Shown: positions 7,790-16,809 of the stretch, piece after piece | Position numbering within the stretch: the stretch's first letter is position 1 | Layout: each line of letters opens with the position of its first letter | NCBI GenBank assembly: GCA_934647945.1 | Contig: CAKUFK010000005.1 | Coordinates: 62,001-126,000, forward strand | Reading direction: 5' to 3' | DNA length: 64,000 bases | Source: an uncultured Eubacteriales bacterium | GTDB lineage: Bacteria; Bacillota; Clostridia; Oscillospirales; Acutalibacteraceae | Position numbers and translations under genes: made by a program | The notes under the pieces: generated by a model | Databases searched by the model: none | What the model saw: the letters and a program-made list of their open reading frames with translations, nothing else | What the model was told of the DNA's origin: nothing

Positions 7790-8959
7790 ATGAAAGCGGC
7801 GCTTTCTTTCCATCCCATCGCCGGGGATTACGACTTTATCGGCGAATTCCGGGAAGGGCGGGCATTGGTGCGGAACAATATCGCGGAATTCCGGGTGGGA
7901 TACATAGACAAGGAGGGCAGGGTGGCCGTCCCGCTGGAATATATCGGCCGTTTTGAGCGGGAGGCGGGGCACCCCGTCTTTGTGCACTTCCCCTTTTTCA
8001 GCGATGGTCTCGCGGTGCTGATGCGGAAGGACGGCCGGTTCGGCGCCGTCGATCCCTCCGGCGGCATGGCCGTGCCGTTTATATACGACTCCCTGACGTA
8101 TTTCTACGGAGGGTTGGTGGAGGCCCGGAAAGATGGAAAGTGGGGCTTTCTCGACAAAGAGGGGCACGCGGCCATTCCGTTGCTGTATGACCGGGTCGGC
8201 ACCTTTTCCGAAGGGCTGGCGGCAGCCGAAAAAAACGGGAAATGGGGGTTTCTCGATCCGGAGGGCCATATCGTCCTCCCGTTTGAGTACGATTCCACAG
8301 TGGGAGAAGGATTCTCCGACGGACTCGTACCGGTCAGGCAAAACGGCAGGGAAGGGTATATGGATAAAACCCGACGCATGGCGATTTTACTGGATACCGG
8401 ATATGCGGCTGTGTGCGGTTTTCACAGCGGATTTGCCCTCGTGGCGGCGGATCCCGCTTCCAGCCGGAAAGCCGGAAACGGGGCCGCCGCGAATCCGGCG
8501 CGGAAACCGCCGCTTTACGGGGCGATCGACCGGGCGGGACGGATTGTGGTTCCGGCGGAATACGCCTCCGTGCGGATCCTGGACGGAGGGTTTGTCACCA
8601 CGGGGCTGGACGGCCGAAAACGCTTTCTCGATCCGGACGGCCGGACGGTCCTGGCGGCGGATTTTGAAGAGATGGGCGACTTTTCCGAAGGGCTGGCGGC
8701 GATCAAGCAGGATGGGGCGTACGGATACGCCGACAAAACAGGACAGGTGGTCATTCCCTGCGCGTACAGCGCTGCCGGCGGCTTCCATGAGGGCTATGCC
8801 GCCGTCCGGAAGGACGGCCGATACGGATATATCGATCGGACCGGGGCGACTGTCGTACCGTTCATATACGATACAGCGGCCCGCTTTTGCGACGGCGCCG
8901 CCGCCGTCCGGAAGGACGGCGGCTGGGGAATATGGCAAATCGAAACGCGGGGCGGCTGA
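7790..8959 (+). CDS. WG-repeat protein (389 aa)
   Basis: Made almost wholly of WG repeats of about 35-45 residues. Each has a G-x-(W/Y)-G-(F/Y)-(L/I)-D core followed by G...(A/V)(I/V)P..Y(D/E). Clear units include KWGFLDKEGHAAIPLLYD, KWGFLDPEGHIVLPFEYD, AYGYADKTGQVVIPCAYS and RYGYIDRTGATVVPFIYD. The repeats are predicted to form beta structure. No signal peptide or membrane anchor is visible, so cytosolic location is likely. The start at 7790 was chosen for GAGGAGG upstream; an upstream in-frame ATG at 7742 has none. Molecular role unknown; the family is usually thought of as a binding scaffold. Confidence 0.85.
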   Translation: MKAALSFHPIAGDYDFIGEFREGRALVRNNIAEFRVGYIDKEGRVAVPLEYIGRFEREAGHPVFVHFPFFSDGLAVLMRKDGRFGAVDPSGGMAVPFIYDSLTYFYGGLVEARKDGKWGFLDKEGHAAIPLLYDRVGTFSEGLAAAEKNGKWGFLDPEGHIVLPFEYDSTVGEGFSDGLVPVRQNGREGYMDKTRRMAILLDTGYAAVCGFHSGFALVAADPASSRKAGNGAAANPARKPPLYGAIDRAGRIVVPAEYASVRILDGGFVTTGLDGRKRFLDPDGRTVLAADFEEMGDFSEGLAAIKQDGAYGYADKTGQVVIPCAYSAAGGFHEGYAAVRKDGRYGYIDRTGATVVPFIYDTAARFCDGAAAVRKDGGWGIWQIETRGG

Positions 8960-8971
8960 GGCGCGGCCCTC

Positions 8972-9760
8972 TCATCCGCCCAGGATACCCAGCACGGCCA
9001 TCATCCAGAATCCGATGAGAAAGCCGTAGGTCGCGCCGTGGCCATGGCCGCCCGCCTGGGATTCCGGGATGAGCTCCTCGACGACGATGAAGATCATAGC
9101 GCCTGCCGCGACGCTCAGGAGCACCGGCATCACCACCCCGCCAAGGGTGTTCAGTGCCGAGGCCAGCGCGACGCCGAGCAGGGCGGATACCGGCTCGGCC
9201 AGGCTGGCCCAGAAGCCCCACCACGCACAACGCTTCTTCGTCGAGCCGCTCTGGCGCAGGGGGAGGACGACCGCCATCCCCTCCGGAAAATTCTGCAGCG
9301 CCAGCCCCAGGCCGAACACGATGGCGGCCGTCCAGGTCATGCCCGCGTCCGCCATGGCCGCGGCGATGACCACGCCGAGGGCGAGCCCTTCGGGGATGTT
9401 GTGCAGCGCCACGGCCAGCACCAGGAGCATGGGGCGGGACAGATGGCTCGGACTTCCCTCCGGCGACTCTTCGTCCATATGCTGGTGTGGGACCAGCTTG
9501 TCCAGGCCCAGCATCCCGGCGCAGCCGAGAAGAAAACCGAGGGTGACGACCAGGGTTCCCTTGAAATCGTGCCCGGCGTCGCTGAAGGCGGGTACGATCA
9601 GGGACCAAACCGACGCGGCGATCATAATCCCCGCCGCAAACCCCAATAAAGCGCCCTGGCGCTTTGCCGAGCCCAGTCCGATCCGGGCCGCCATCAGCGA
9701 TCCCCCGAAGGTCGCGGCCCAGGGCAGCAGCATCAGGACGGCGAATAAATCCCAGCGCAT
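8972..9760 (-). CDS. ZIP-family metal transporter
   Basis: About 262 residues with eight probable membrane segments. It carries the ZIP hallmarks in the central helices: HNIPEGLALG and LQNFPEGMAV, plus a later VVEELIPES and a histidine/glycine-rich loop after it. These H/N-x-P-E-G motifs form the metal site of ZupT/GufA-like transporters for zinc and other divalent metals across the cytoplasmic membrane. ATG at 9760 is preceded by GGAGAC; a longer frame to 9817 has no ribosome site. The patatin gene lies 19 bases upstream on the same strand, so the two may be co-transcribed. Confidence 0.88.
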   Translation of the reverse strand: MRWDLFAVLMLLPWAATFGGSLMAARIGLGSAKRQGALLGFAAGIMIAASVWSLIVPAFSDAGHDFKGTLVVTLGFLLGCAGMLGLDKLVPHQHMDEESPEGSPSHLSRPMLLVLAVALHNIPEGLALGVVIAAAMADAGMTWTAAIVFGLGLALQNFPEGMAVVLPLRQSGSTKKRCAWWGFWASLAEPVSALLGVALASALNTLGGVVMPVLLSVAAGAMIFIVVEELIPESQAGGHGHGATYGFLIGFWMMAVLGILGG

Positions 9761-9779
9761 CTGCGTGTCTCCTTTGCTG

Positions 9780-10637
9780 TTATTTGGACCGGGACGCCGC
9801 CATCGCGGCGATGGCATCCCACGCCGCCTGCGTGTCCCGATAGCCCAGATCGCGCACCCGGTCGAGCACGGCCCGATCCTTTTCGAACCGGCCGATTAAA
9901 AGCGGCTCGGACGGGGCGATCACCAGGGCCCGCCCCTCCTGCTCCAGGGTTTTCAGGTAGGCCCTGGTGCCGTTATACATCTCATGGCGGCGGTCGAGGG
10001 TGTCGATCATATGGGGATATTCCCGCAGCTTGCGGCGGTAGAGATGGCGGAATTTCTCCGGCCCTTTGATATACGTGCGGTCCCGGGTGAGCACGACGAT
10101 TACCTTGTCGCAGCCGTCCTCCAGCGCGCGGCGGACGGGGATGGGATCGGCGGTCCCCCCGTCGAGATACAGCCCGCCCTGAAACCGGACCATAGGGGAA
10201 AAGAGAGGGATGGCGGCGGACGCGCGCAGCACCTTGCATTCGCTGCCGATATCGGGCTGCTTGCCGAAGTAGACGGGTTTGCCGGTGCGCACATCGGTCA
10301 CCCCCGCCACAAATTCGCAAGGGGAAGCGAGGAACGCCTTGTAATCGAAGGGATCCAGGTGCTTGGGCACGATATCGAAGATGAAATCCATCCCGAACAC
10401 GGATCCGGTTTTGAGAAAATTCTGCAGGCTGATATACCGTTTATCCTCGAGATAATTCACGTCCACACGGTAGGAACGGCCTTTCTGCCCGGACACATAG
10501 CTGATGCCGTTGCCAGCCCCGGCCGACACGCCAATCACGTAATCCGCCAGGAAATTCCTGTCCATCAAGCAGTCGAGCACCCCGACGGTGTACAGGCCGC
10601 GCATGCCGCCGCCTTCGAGCACCAATCCGATTTTCAA
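9780..10637 (-). CDS. Patatin-like phospholipase
   Basis: 285 residues. The patatin domain has the glycine-rich oxyanion loop EGGGMRG (about 8-14), the nucleophile elbow GVSAG with Ser38, and the catalytic dyad Asp159 in LDGGTADPIP, so the Ser-Asp dyad is complete. The C-terminal 90 residues (about 195-285), rich in Arg and Tyr, resemble the DUF6363 tail of bacterial YjjU-type patatins. It would hydrolyse acyl esters of lipids; substrate unknown. No signal peptide. It lies directly upstream of the ZIP gene on the same strand. Confidence 0.88.
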   Translation of the reverse strand: MKIGLVLEGGGMRGLYTVGVLDCLMDRNFLADYVIGVSAGAGNGISYVSGQKGRSYRVDVNYLEDKRYISLQNFLKTGSVFGMDFIFDIVPKHLDPFDYKAFLASPCEFVAGVTDVRTGKPVYFGKQPDIGSECKVLRASAAIPLFSPMVRFQGGLYLDGGTADPIPVRRALEDGCDKVIVVLTRDRTYIKGPEKFRHLYRRKLREYPHMIDTLDRRHEMYNGTRAYLKTLEQEGRALVIAPSEPLLIGRFEKDRAVLDRVRDLGYRDTQAAWDAIAAMAASRSK

Positions 10638-10721
10638 AGCCGATCATCCTTTCATTTTGTGGCGTGTGTCTTCGTTAGTATGGCGGGATCCGGTCCGCCT
10701 ATGAGGGACTTCGCGGCTTTT

Positions 10722-11237
10722 TCACCATGAGCTGATCCACCGGTCCGCCTGTTCCGCCGCCTTCTGCGGCGTCAGCAAGGAGGTGTCCAGCAGACGCATG
10801 GGCGGAACAGACGTATCCGCATGGCCCACGAGCCAGTCGTTGAAATCGAGGGAGCCCCGGATCCAGTTTTCGTCGTCGATAAGCCGGCCCTGCCGCAGGC
10901 GGGCGGTGAGAATCTCCGGACGGGCGACGAGGGCAATCGTGCGGATCTCGGTGAAAAGCCGCCTCGCGTCGCAGGCCTCAAACTGGCCGGGCGTAGCGCA
11001 GCCGCATAAAACGACAGGGTGTCCCGCGTCGGATATCGCGGCGCAGAGAGTCATCCAGGTCTCCCGATAGCGGCGATACCCATCTTCAGGCGTGTTGTAA
11101 ATCTCATCCCACAACAAGTCGCTGTCCAGGACGATATACCCCGATTGGATTTTCGCCATCTCCCGGCAGAGGGCGGATTTTCCGACGCCGCTCGCGCCTG
11201 TGACGATATACAGGGGGCAATTGGATCCGTTCGGCAT
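10722..11237 (-). CDS. P-loop nucleotide/sugar-kinase-like ATPase (171 aa)
   Basis: Starts MPNGSNCPLYIVTGASGVGK, with Walker A GASGVGKS at about 14-21, then VLDSDLLWDE (probable Walker-B-like/substrate Asp region) and a lid-like RLRQGRLIDDE. The fold resembles small kinases of the shikimate/nucleoside/AAA_33 type, but the substrate cannot be told. ATG at 11237 has GGAGGG upstream and is preferred over the longer frame to 11297. It is separate from the patatin gene, with an 84-base gap. No membrane segment. Confidence 0.7.
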   Translation of the reverse strand: MPNGSNCPLYIVTGASGVGKSALCREMAKIQSGYIVLDSDLLWDEIYNTPEDGYRRYRETWMTLCAAISDAGHPVVLCGCATPGQFEACDARRLFTEIRTIALVARPEILTARLRQGRLIDDENWIRGSLDFNDWLVGHADTSVPPMRLLDTSLLTPQKAAEQADRWISSW

Positions 11238-11520
11238 GCCGTTCCCTCCTCCCATGATGGACAAGCCCAGTATACCACAATCTGGAATGCCGGGCAATGG
11301 CCACCGTCGGAATCAGCAGCGCCCCGGATTCACTGGGACGCTGCTTAGCGGGACAAAACGCCGCTGTCCAAAGCCCGCCTTTTCAGGAAGAATACAATGC
11401 CCGACGACGGAAAACGGCCGTTCGGCCCACGTTGGCAGGCAGCGCATACCGGGTTCCATAATTTCAGGCAAAAGAGTGGCCGGATAAGGTGCCGCAGCTT
11501 AGGACAACGGCGATCCGTAA

Positions 11521-11556
11521 AAGAAAGAGCCCCCTATGCGGGGGCTCTTTCTTTAC
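11521..11556. terminator. Bidirectional terminator
   Basis: Stem AAGAAAGAGCCCCC paired with GGGGGCTCTTTCTT across a 5-nt loop. It overlaps the stop of the first lipoprotein gene and serves the minus-strand operon; its A and T flanks allow use on both strands. Confidence 0.75.
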
Positions 11557-12272
11557 ATCGCCTTGTAGGCGTCGATCTTACCCTGGAGAAGGTTTTTGGT
11601 CCCGTCCAAAAGAATGGGCGATAATCTCTGGAAAGCCTCCTCGACCATCTGTGCCGGAATATCGCGGGCGGCCCATTCCTCGACCGGGTTCTTTTCGAAC
11701 CAGACCAAGGGGTAGATGTTCTCCCCCAGGATCACGGCGTCGGGATTGCCGAAATGCGCGTTGATCCGGGTCAGGTCGAAGGAATAGATGATGTCGATCT
11801 CTTCCTGGGTGAAGGGCGCGTATTCCGGAATCGTAAAATTGGCTTGGGTGAAAGTTTCCTTAGAAATGTTGAATTCCCGGATAAAATCCACAGGCGTTCG
11901 AGGGGGATGGTTCACCTCGTCGTCTGCCTGCCACTGGCTGTTGGCTTTATTACTCCAGGCGACATAGTCGTCATGATCCACCAGGTCGCTGAATATCCCC
12001 GATATAGTAAACTCCGGAAGATAGAGGCTCATATACGAAGAAGGCCCTCCGCCATACCCATCCCCGGAGGAATCGGTGGTTTTGCTTTCGGCCGGCACCG
12101 TCGTCGCGGCCGACGCGGACGCCGTGGTGACCGGCTCAGTGGAACGGGGTGCCGTGCCGGCGGCTGAGGGGATTTGAGAGCTGTCCGGGGCAGGCGCCAC
12201 CGGCCCGCCGCAGGCGGTCAGGGCCAGCAGAGCGGCGAGGGATACGGCCGCGGCCGTGATCCAGCGTTTCAT
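11553..12272 (-). CDS. Tandem lipoprotein family, copy A
   Basis: About 239-residue exported lipoprotein. The signal peptide is MKRWITAAAVSLAALLALTA, with lipobox LTAC and the lipidated Cys near residue 21, followed by a Ser/Thr/Pro-rich linker to about 70. The C-terminal part (from about EFNISKE) is nearly identical to copies B and C, including LTRINAHFGNPDAVILG and NPVEEWAARDIP. The middle part, with PEFTISGIFSDLVDHDDYVA, is unlike B and C. The start was chosen at the second ATG, eight bases from AAAGGA. No known family; sensor or binding role possible. Last gene of the three-copy operon. Confidence 0.8.
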   Translation of the reverse strand: MKRWITAAAVSLAALLALTACGGPVAPAPDSSQIPSAAGTAPRSTEPVTTASASAATTVPAESKTTDSSGDGYGGGPSSYMSLYLPEFTISGIFSDLVDHDDYVAWSNKANSQWQADDEVNHPPRTPVDFIREFNISKETFTQANFTIPEYAPFTQEEIDIIYSFDLTRINAHFGNPDAVILGENIYPLVWFEKNPVEEWAARDIPAQMVEEAFQRLSPILLDGTKNLLQGKIDAYKAM

Positions 12273-12345
12273 CGTCGTCATCCTTTCTGTTATAAAGAGC
12301 GGCTAACATATCCTCATTCCCCACTGGCCCCATTTCCCCGCTGAA

Positions 12346-13059
12346 CTACATCGCCTTGTAGGCGTCGATCTTGCCCTGGAGAAGGTTTTTGGTCCCGTCC
12401 GAAAGATCGGGCGCAAATTTCTGGAAGGCCTGCTCGACCATCTGTACCGGAATATCGCGGGCGGCCCATTCCTCGACCGGGTTCTTTTCGAACCAGACCA
12501 TGGGATAGATGTTCTCCCCCAGGATCACGGCGTCGGGATTACCGAAATGCGCGTTGATCCGGGTTAGGTCGAAGGAATAGATGATGTCGATCTCTTCCTG
12601 GGTGAAAACCGCATATTTTGGAACAGAAAAGTTTGCCTGTGTGAAGGCTTCCTTGGAGATGTTGAATTCCTGGACAAATCCTACGGGGGAAAGAGTGAGA
12701 TAGGTTTCATGGTTGCCTCTACCCAACTTGTCGACGATTCCGGTGGCCCACGCGACAAACATATCGGTATCTACCAAATCGGAAATCTGCGAAGGAGTTT
12801 TGAAATCATTGATATAGAACATGTCATACGAGGAGGCTTCCCCTCCGATCCCGACGGCGGTGGCCTCGGTCGGTGCTGCAGTACCTGATGTACCTTCCTT
12901 GCTCGATATACTCGAAATAGTAGAGGTGGCTGTGGTTCCCGAGGGGTCTGACGCCGAGGCTTGGGAGCTGTCCGGGGCAGGCGCCACCGGCCCGCCGCAG
13001 GCGGTCAGGGCCAGCAGGGCGGCGAGGGATACGGTCGCGGCCGTGATCCAGCGTTTCAT
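12346..13059 (-). CDS. Tandem lipoprotein family, copy B
   Basis: Same architecture as copy A: identical signal peptide and lipobox, low-complexity Ser/Thr linker, then a globular domain. Linker and middle are its own (SISSKEGTSGTAAPTEATA; ASSYDMFYINDFKTPSQISD). The segment with WATGIVDKLGR and ETYLTLSPVGFVQ is shared with copy C. The tail NPVEEWAARDIP...GKIDAYKAM is shared by all three. Stop is TAG. The intergenic spacer before it is nearly identical to that before copy C, so the duplicated unit is about 790 bp including the ribosome site. Confidence 0.8.
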   Translation of the reverse strand: MKRWITAATVSLAALLALTACGGPVAPAPDSSQASASDPSGTTATSTISSISSKEGTSGTAAPTEATAVGIGGEASSYDMFYINDFKTPSQISDLVDTDMFVAWATGIVDKLGRGNHETYLTLSPVGFVQEFNISKEAFTQANFSVPKYAVFTQEEIDIIYSFDLTRINAHFGNPDAVILGENIYPMVWFEKNPVEEWAARDIPVQMVEQAFQKFAPDLSDGTKNLLQGKIDAYKAM

Positions 13060-13132
13060 CGTCGTCATCCTTTCTGTTATAAAGAGCGGCTAACACATCC
13101 TCATTCCCCACTGGCCCCATTTCCCCGCTGAA

Positions 13133-13834
13133 CTACATCGCCTTGTAGGCGTCGATCTTGCCCTGGAGAAGGTTTTTGGTCCCATCCAAAAGAATGGGCG
13201 ATAATCTCTGGAAAGCCTCCTCGACCATCTGTGCCGGAATATCGCGGGCGGCCCATTCCTCGACCGGGTTCTTTTCGAACCAGACCAAGGGGTAGATGTC
13301 TTCCCCCAGGATCACGGCGTCGGGATTGCCGAAATGTGCGTTGATCCGGGTTAGGTCGAAGGAATAGATGATGTCGATCTCTTCCTGAGTGAAGGGCGCG
13401 TATTCCGGAATCGTAAAATTGGCTTGGGTGAAGGCCTCTTTGGAGATGTTGAACTTCTGGACAAATCCTACGGGAGAGAGGGTAAGATAGGTCTCCTGAT
13501 TGTCTCTCCCCAATTGGTCGACGATTCCGGTGGCCCACGTGACAAACGTGTCGGTATCTACTAGGTCGGAAACCTGAGAAGGGGTTATGAATATGTCTAT
13601 ATAGAATGCCTCGTAGGGAGAGGAATCTCCACCATACCCTTCCCCGGAGGAATCGGTGGGGTTACTTTCGGTCGTCGCGGACGCCGTGGTGGCCGGCTCA
13701 GTGGAACGGGGTGCCGTGCCGGCGGCTGAGGGGATTTGAGAGCTGTCCGGGGCAGGCGCCACCGGCCCGCCGCAGGCGGTCAGGGCCAGCAGGGCGGCGA
13801 GGGATACGGCCGCGGCCGTGATCCAGCGTTTCAT
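13133..13834 (-). CDS. Tandem lipoprotein family, copy C (promoter-proximal)
   Basis: First gene of the three-copy operon. The signal peptide and lipobox are as in A and B. The linker (IPSAAGTAPRSTEP) and the stretch FTIPEYAPFTQEE match copy A, while the middle (SDLVDTD, WATGIVDQLGR, ETYLTLSPVGFVQ) matches copy B. The gene therefore looks like a mosaic. The start ATG at 13834 has AAAGGA upstream. A good sigma-A promoter lies 75-100 bases upstream. The product should be anchored to the outer face of the membrane. Function unknown. Confidence 0.8.
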   Translation of the reverse strand: MKRWITAAAVSLAALLALTACGGPVAPAPDSSQIPSAAGTAPRSTEPATTASATTESNPTDSSGEGYGGDSSPYEAFYIDIFITPSQVSDLVDTDTFVTWATGIVDQLGRDNQETYLTLSPVGFVQKFNISKEAFTQANFTIPEYAPFTQEEIDIIYSFDLTRINAHFGNPDAVILGEDIYPLVWFEKNPVEEWAARDIPAQMVEEAFQRLSPILLDGTKNLLQGKIDAYKAM

Positions 13835-13906
13835 CGTCGTCATCCTTTCTGTCATAACATGATGGAAACGAACCTGTAGATGATTTTGTTTTGACTGGCT
13901 ATTCCC

Positions 13907-13935
13907 AGTCTATTCCCGCGATCCGGTTGTGTCAA
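13907..13935 (-). promoter_or_regulatory. Sigma-A promoter of the lipoprotein operon
   Basis: On the minus strand TTGACA (13930-13935), a 17-bp spacer, TAGACT (13907-13912). Perfect -35 and correct spacing, about 75 bases upstream of copy C. Confidence 0.65.
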
Positions 13936-13956
13936 TCTGGGAACCACAAAGCGGTC

Positions 13957-15288
13957 TCAAGGCACGGAGGAGGTTTTGCCGCGGAAGGTGACCCGTGGCT
14001 CGAAAAAGCGCTGGGGATTAATGGTATTGTCGCTGCTTTTTCTGCCCCACGTGTGAGAATCGTCGATCATCAGGATATGTAGGTGTGGACCGGTGGATTT
14101 GCCGCCTGTGTTCCCCACATAGCCGATCAAATCCCCTGTGTCGACATAATCGCCGACGCTCAAAGCGGACGCATCTTTCATATGCATGAAGCCTACTCGG
14201 AGCTTTTTACCAGTATAAGGATCCTTGTTGTTGGTTTCCACCAGAAGATAGTGGCCTGCACTGGCAGCATCATACGTTTTATACACCACTCTACCGTCCG
14301 TGGGACTATAGATGGGGATACCGTTAATACCACCGGGAACCCCGTCGGTAATGTCGATCCCATTGTGGTCCGGCCGGTCTGAGCGTTTGTAACCCGAGGA
14401 GATATAGTTATACTGGCTCGCGTTCGTGAACATATACGACCAGCCCATGGCGGAGTAGGGATCCGTCTCCGATACGCAGAGCTTATAGGGATAGCTCGGG
14501 TTATATCCCCTGAACGCGGACACGGAGATGTAATAGTTCCGGTTGGGGATGGCGGTGAAGGAGACATATTCATCCCCCGACCCTATGCCCTCCGCCACCC
14601 AGTTGTTCGACTGGTCGTAGATGCGGATATCGTAATCCACTCCCGGAGGCACCGCCAGCTGGACCGTATACCCTCTCGCGTCGGAGAGGTTGGATGCCTC
14701 GATCTTGAAACAGTCAGTATCATAGAAGGTGGCCAGATACCCTTTCATGCACTCGTCGGGGCGGATGATATCCGCGTTGCCGTAATTGCTGTTGGGTTCG
14801 CTCTCGTAGACGACCGGCATGAGGCCGGCGCTTCGCGTACGCGGTTTTTCCTCCTCCGGCTCGTACAGGATTTCCTCCCCGCCGATCATCAGGGTGCCGT
14901 CCTCCATGGGTCGGAGCACCCCGCTGAAGGCGCGGCTGCCTTGCCCGTCGCTGATCAGCACATACAAGCTGTAGCACAGCCCCCTCTGGAGGGTCAGCTC
15001 CACCGTGTCGTTTTTATCATGGTTGTCGTATGTCAGGATATCCTTTTCCCCCTGCTTGGAGACAGCCAGGCAGTATTCCAGGTAGCTTTCCCTGAAAGTG
15101 TCTTTCAGGGAGAATTCCAGCCGGGCCGTGGCCCCGACCTCCCCACCCGTGTCCATTTGGAGGATGTCCAGGGGCAGATTGGTTCCCTGGATTTCCTCCG
15201 CCTGAACAGGCAGCAGCCAGGCACACAGGCAAAGCACCAGCAGCCACGCCGTACAGGCCTTTTTCCACGTCGATTTCATGGCACGCAT
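13957..15288 (-). CDS. Secreted M23-family metallopeptidase with pre-peptidase domain
   Basis: 443 residues with a signal peptide (hydrophobic core LLVLCLCAWLLPVQA, cleaved near AEE). The middle region (about 170-270) looks like a PPC/jelly-roll domain: DIRIYDQSNNWVAEG and YYISVSAF. The C-terminal M23 domain has the zinc ligands HNGID (about 308-312) and GPHLH (about 398-402), and a catalytic-type GFMHMKD, so it should cut peptidoglycan cross-bridges outside the cell. Two in-frame ATGs (15288, 15279) share one AAAGGA site; the first is given. It starts 24 bases after the DNRLRE-type gene and is probably in the same operon. Confidence 0.85.
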   Translation of the reverse strand: MRAMKSTWKKACTAWLLVLCLCAWLLPVQAEEIQGTNLPLDILQMDTGGEVGATARLEFSLKDTFRESYLEYCLAVSKQGEKDILTYDNHDKNDTVELTLQRGLCYSLYVLISDGQGSRAFSGVLRPMEDGTLMIGGEEILYEPEEEKPRTRSAGLMPVVYESEPNSNYGNADIIRPDECMKGYLATFYDTDCFKIEASNLSDARGYTVQLAVPPGVDYDIRIYDQSNNWVAEGIGSGDEYVSFTAIPNRNYYISVSAFRGYNPSYPYKLCVSETDPYSAMGWSYMFTNASQYNYISSGYKRSDRPDHNGIDITDGVPGGINGIPIYSPTDGRVVYKTYDAASAGHYLLVETNNKDPYTGKKLRVGFMHMKDASALSVGDYVDTGDLIGYVGNTGGKSTGPHLHILMIDDSHTWGRKSSDNTINPQRFFEPRVTFRGKTSSVP

Positions 15289-15312
15289 CCGTCCTTTCCC
15301 GAGACCGTCCGC

Positions 15313-16713
15313 CTATTGGAGGATGATCTCTGTTTTATTGTGATACAGCGTATTGTCGTTGCTCAGGAGGATCCCATACACCCCCTCCCGTTCCTCCACG
15401 TCTTTGAGCAATACGCCGTTGTGCTCCAGCTGTCCTTCCGGATCCAGGCACCAGGCCCGCACCTCGTCGGTGATATCGAATTTGAGCTCCGGCCCCGCCT
15501 GTTCCAGCAGTGAGGCTCTAGCCCCGGTTTTGTATTGTTTCGACCAGTTTCCGGTCAGGCTGCACCAGTCCTCCAGAAGCCTCACAAGCTCGAGATTCTG
15601 ACGGTCCGGACCGAGGGTATAGGTAGAATAGGTGGCTTTTTTCACCGAGGCGGAGCGGAGTCCGAGGGGTTTGGCGAACTTGTAGCGGATCATCAGCCGC
15701 CCGATGCCCGCGTCCTCGCTTTGGCCAATGACCGAATAATTTCGGAGATACGCGTGCTCCAAATCCGGCAGCTTGGAATAGACCGCGTTGTCCGGCTGCT
15801 TTTCCCTGCGCATTTCAAAGGCGATGAAGACGCTGGAGCCCTCCTTGAGGACATTCCTGTCCAGCCGGAAGCGGAGCTCATACCGATTATCCCCTTTGGC
15901 CGCCGCGTCCACTGTGTTGAGATAAGACACCTCTCCCTGAGGCCCCCTCAGGAGCGGTTTTTGAATGACGCCCAGGATGTCTTTGACCGATTTGCCGTCC
16001 GCCCCGGTTTTGTTTTTGACAAGGGTCAGGTATCCCCCAGGGCTTTTCTGGACCCGCACGGATTTGTCGTGGAGCTGGAACCAAAAGGAGATCTCGCTGT
16101 TTTCCGGTTTTTCGCGGAGCTGCAATTCGCAGTTGACGCCGGACGATGTGGGATATACCCAGGCGTCCCCGTCCGGGACGGCGCCCTTGTAAAGAAGCAT
16201 GGTTTTTTCCTGTCCGATAAAATCGGGCCGGGTCTGGAGCCGCGGCGTTGCTTCTTTGCCCCCCAGGAAGCCGAAATCCATCTGCAGGGCGCGATTTATC
16301 CGGATACCGGCCTCTTCCGTCGCCTTTTTGGGGAAATAGCTCTTGACATCGCTGTTGGCAATGGTGTATACATATCCTTGATCCCGCAGCTCCTCATCCC
16401 GAAGATTGACGATGCGGGAATCGATGAGGGACCATTGTCCGTCCGGGTTTTTGTACCGGATGGGGGAGGCGAACACATACAGCGATTTGGTGCCATCCGG
16501 ATTGCGGTATCCGATCGTCACATCGGTGGCGTATTCCGGAAGGGCTTCCCGCGGCCCGGCTGCCAGGACCTCTTCTTTGGAAAACAGCTCATTGTAATCG
16601 GGGTCGAGCTGGATTTTGACTTCCTTCCAGCCGGCCAGCCAGCCGCCGAGAAGAATAGCGGTGCCGGCCGCGGCCGCGACGCCCAGGCTGATCCAAACGA
16701 TGTTTTTTTTCAT
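15313..16713 (-). CDS. Membrane-anchored DNRLRE-domain-like surface protein
   Basis: 466 residues. An N-terminal membrane segment (NIVWISLGVAAAAGTAILLG, no lipobox) is followed by an extracellular region with TIGYRNPDGTKSLYVFASPI and YKNPDGQWSLIDSRI, a pattern seen at the head of RHS/wall-associated proteins. The C-terminal half (LMIRYKFAKPLG; FDITDEVRAWC; GILLSNDN) resembles a DNRLRE beta-sandwich, which usually sits beside RHS/YD repeats, but no YD repeats are present. It stands upstream of and close to the M23 peptidase, suggesting a shared cell-wall role. Start ATG at 16713 has only a weak ribosome site. Confidence 0.65.
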   Translation of the reverse strand: MKKNIVWISLGVAAAAGTAILLGGWLAGWKEVKIQLDPDYNELFSKEEVLAAGPREALPEYATDVTIGYRNPDGTKSLYVFASPIRYKNPDGQWSLIDSRIVNLRDEELRDQGYVYTIANSDVKSYFPKKATEEAGIRINRALQMDFGFLGGKEATPRLQTRPDFIGQEKTMLLYKGAVPDGDAWVYPTSSGVNCELQLREKPENSEISFWFQLHDKSVRVQKSPGGYLTLVKNKTGADGKSVKDILGVIQKPLLRGPQGEVSYLNTVDAAAKGDNRYELRFRLDRNVLKEGSSVFIAFEMRREKQPDNAVYSKLPDLEHAYLRNYSVIGQSEDAGIGRLMIRYKFAKPLGLRSASVKKATYSTYTLGPDRQNLELVRLLEDWCSLTGNWSKQYKTGARASLLEQAGPELKFDITDEVRAWCLDPEGQLEHNGVLLKDVEEREGVYGILLSNDNTLYHNKTEIILQ

Positions 16714-16799
16714 CCCGTTTTCCCGTCCCTTTCTCAAACCAGACTATTTGACGGAGCCGTTCCCTGCATCCTCGTTTACCCTCCGGAGGGGACGATGGA

Positions 16800-16809
16800 T
16801 TAACGTTAA
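16800..16809. promoter_or_regulatory. Short palindrome in the divergent DNRLRE/AraC gap
   Basis: TTAACGTTAA followed by CGTAA lies in the 310-bp gap between two divergent genes. It has the shape of a small operator; no regulator is assigned. Confidence 0.2.

Larger units (their letters stand above)
11553..13855 (-). repeat. Three tandem ~790-bp gene duplications
   Basis: Stop positions 11553, 12346 and 13133 are spaced 793 and 787 bp. The 5' 70 codons, the 3' 100 codons and the spacers are near-identical; the middle is variable. Confidence 0.85.

Noticed and set aside
15535..16803. 422-codon plus-strand frame
   Set aside because: Antisense to the DNRLRE-type gene, no start signal.
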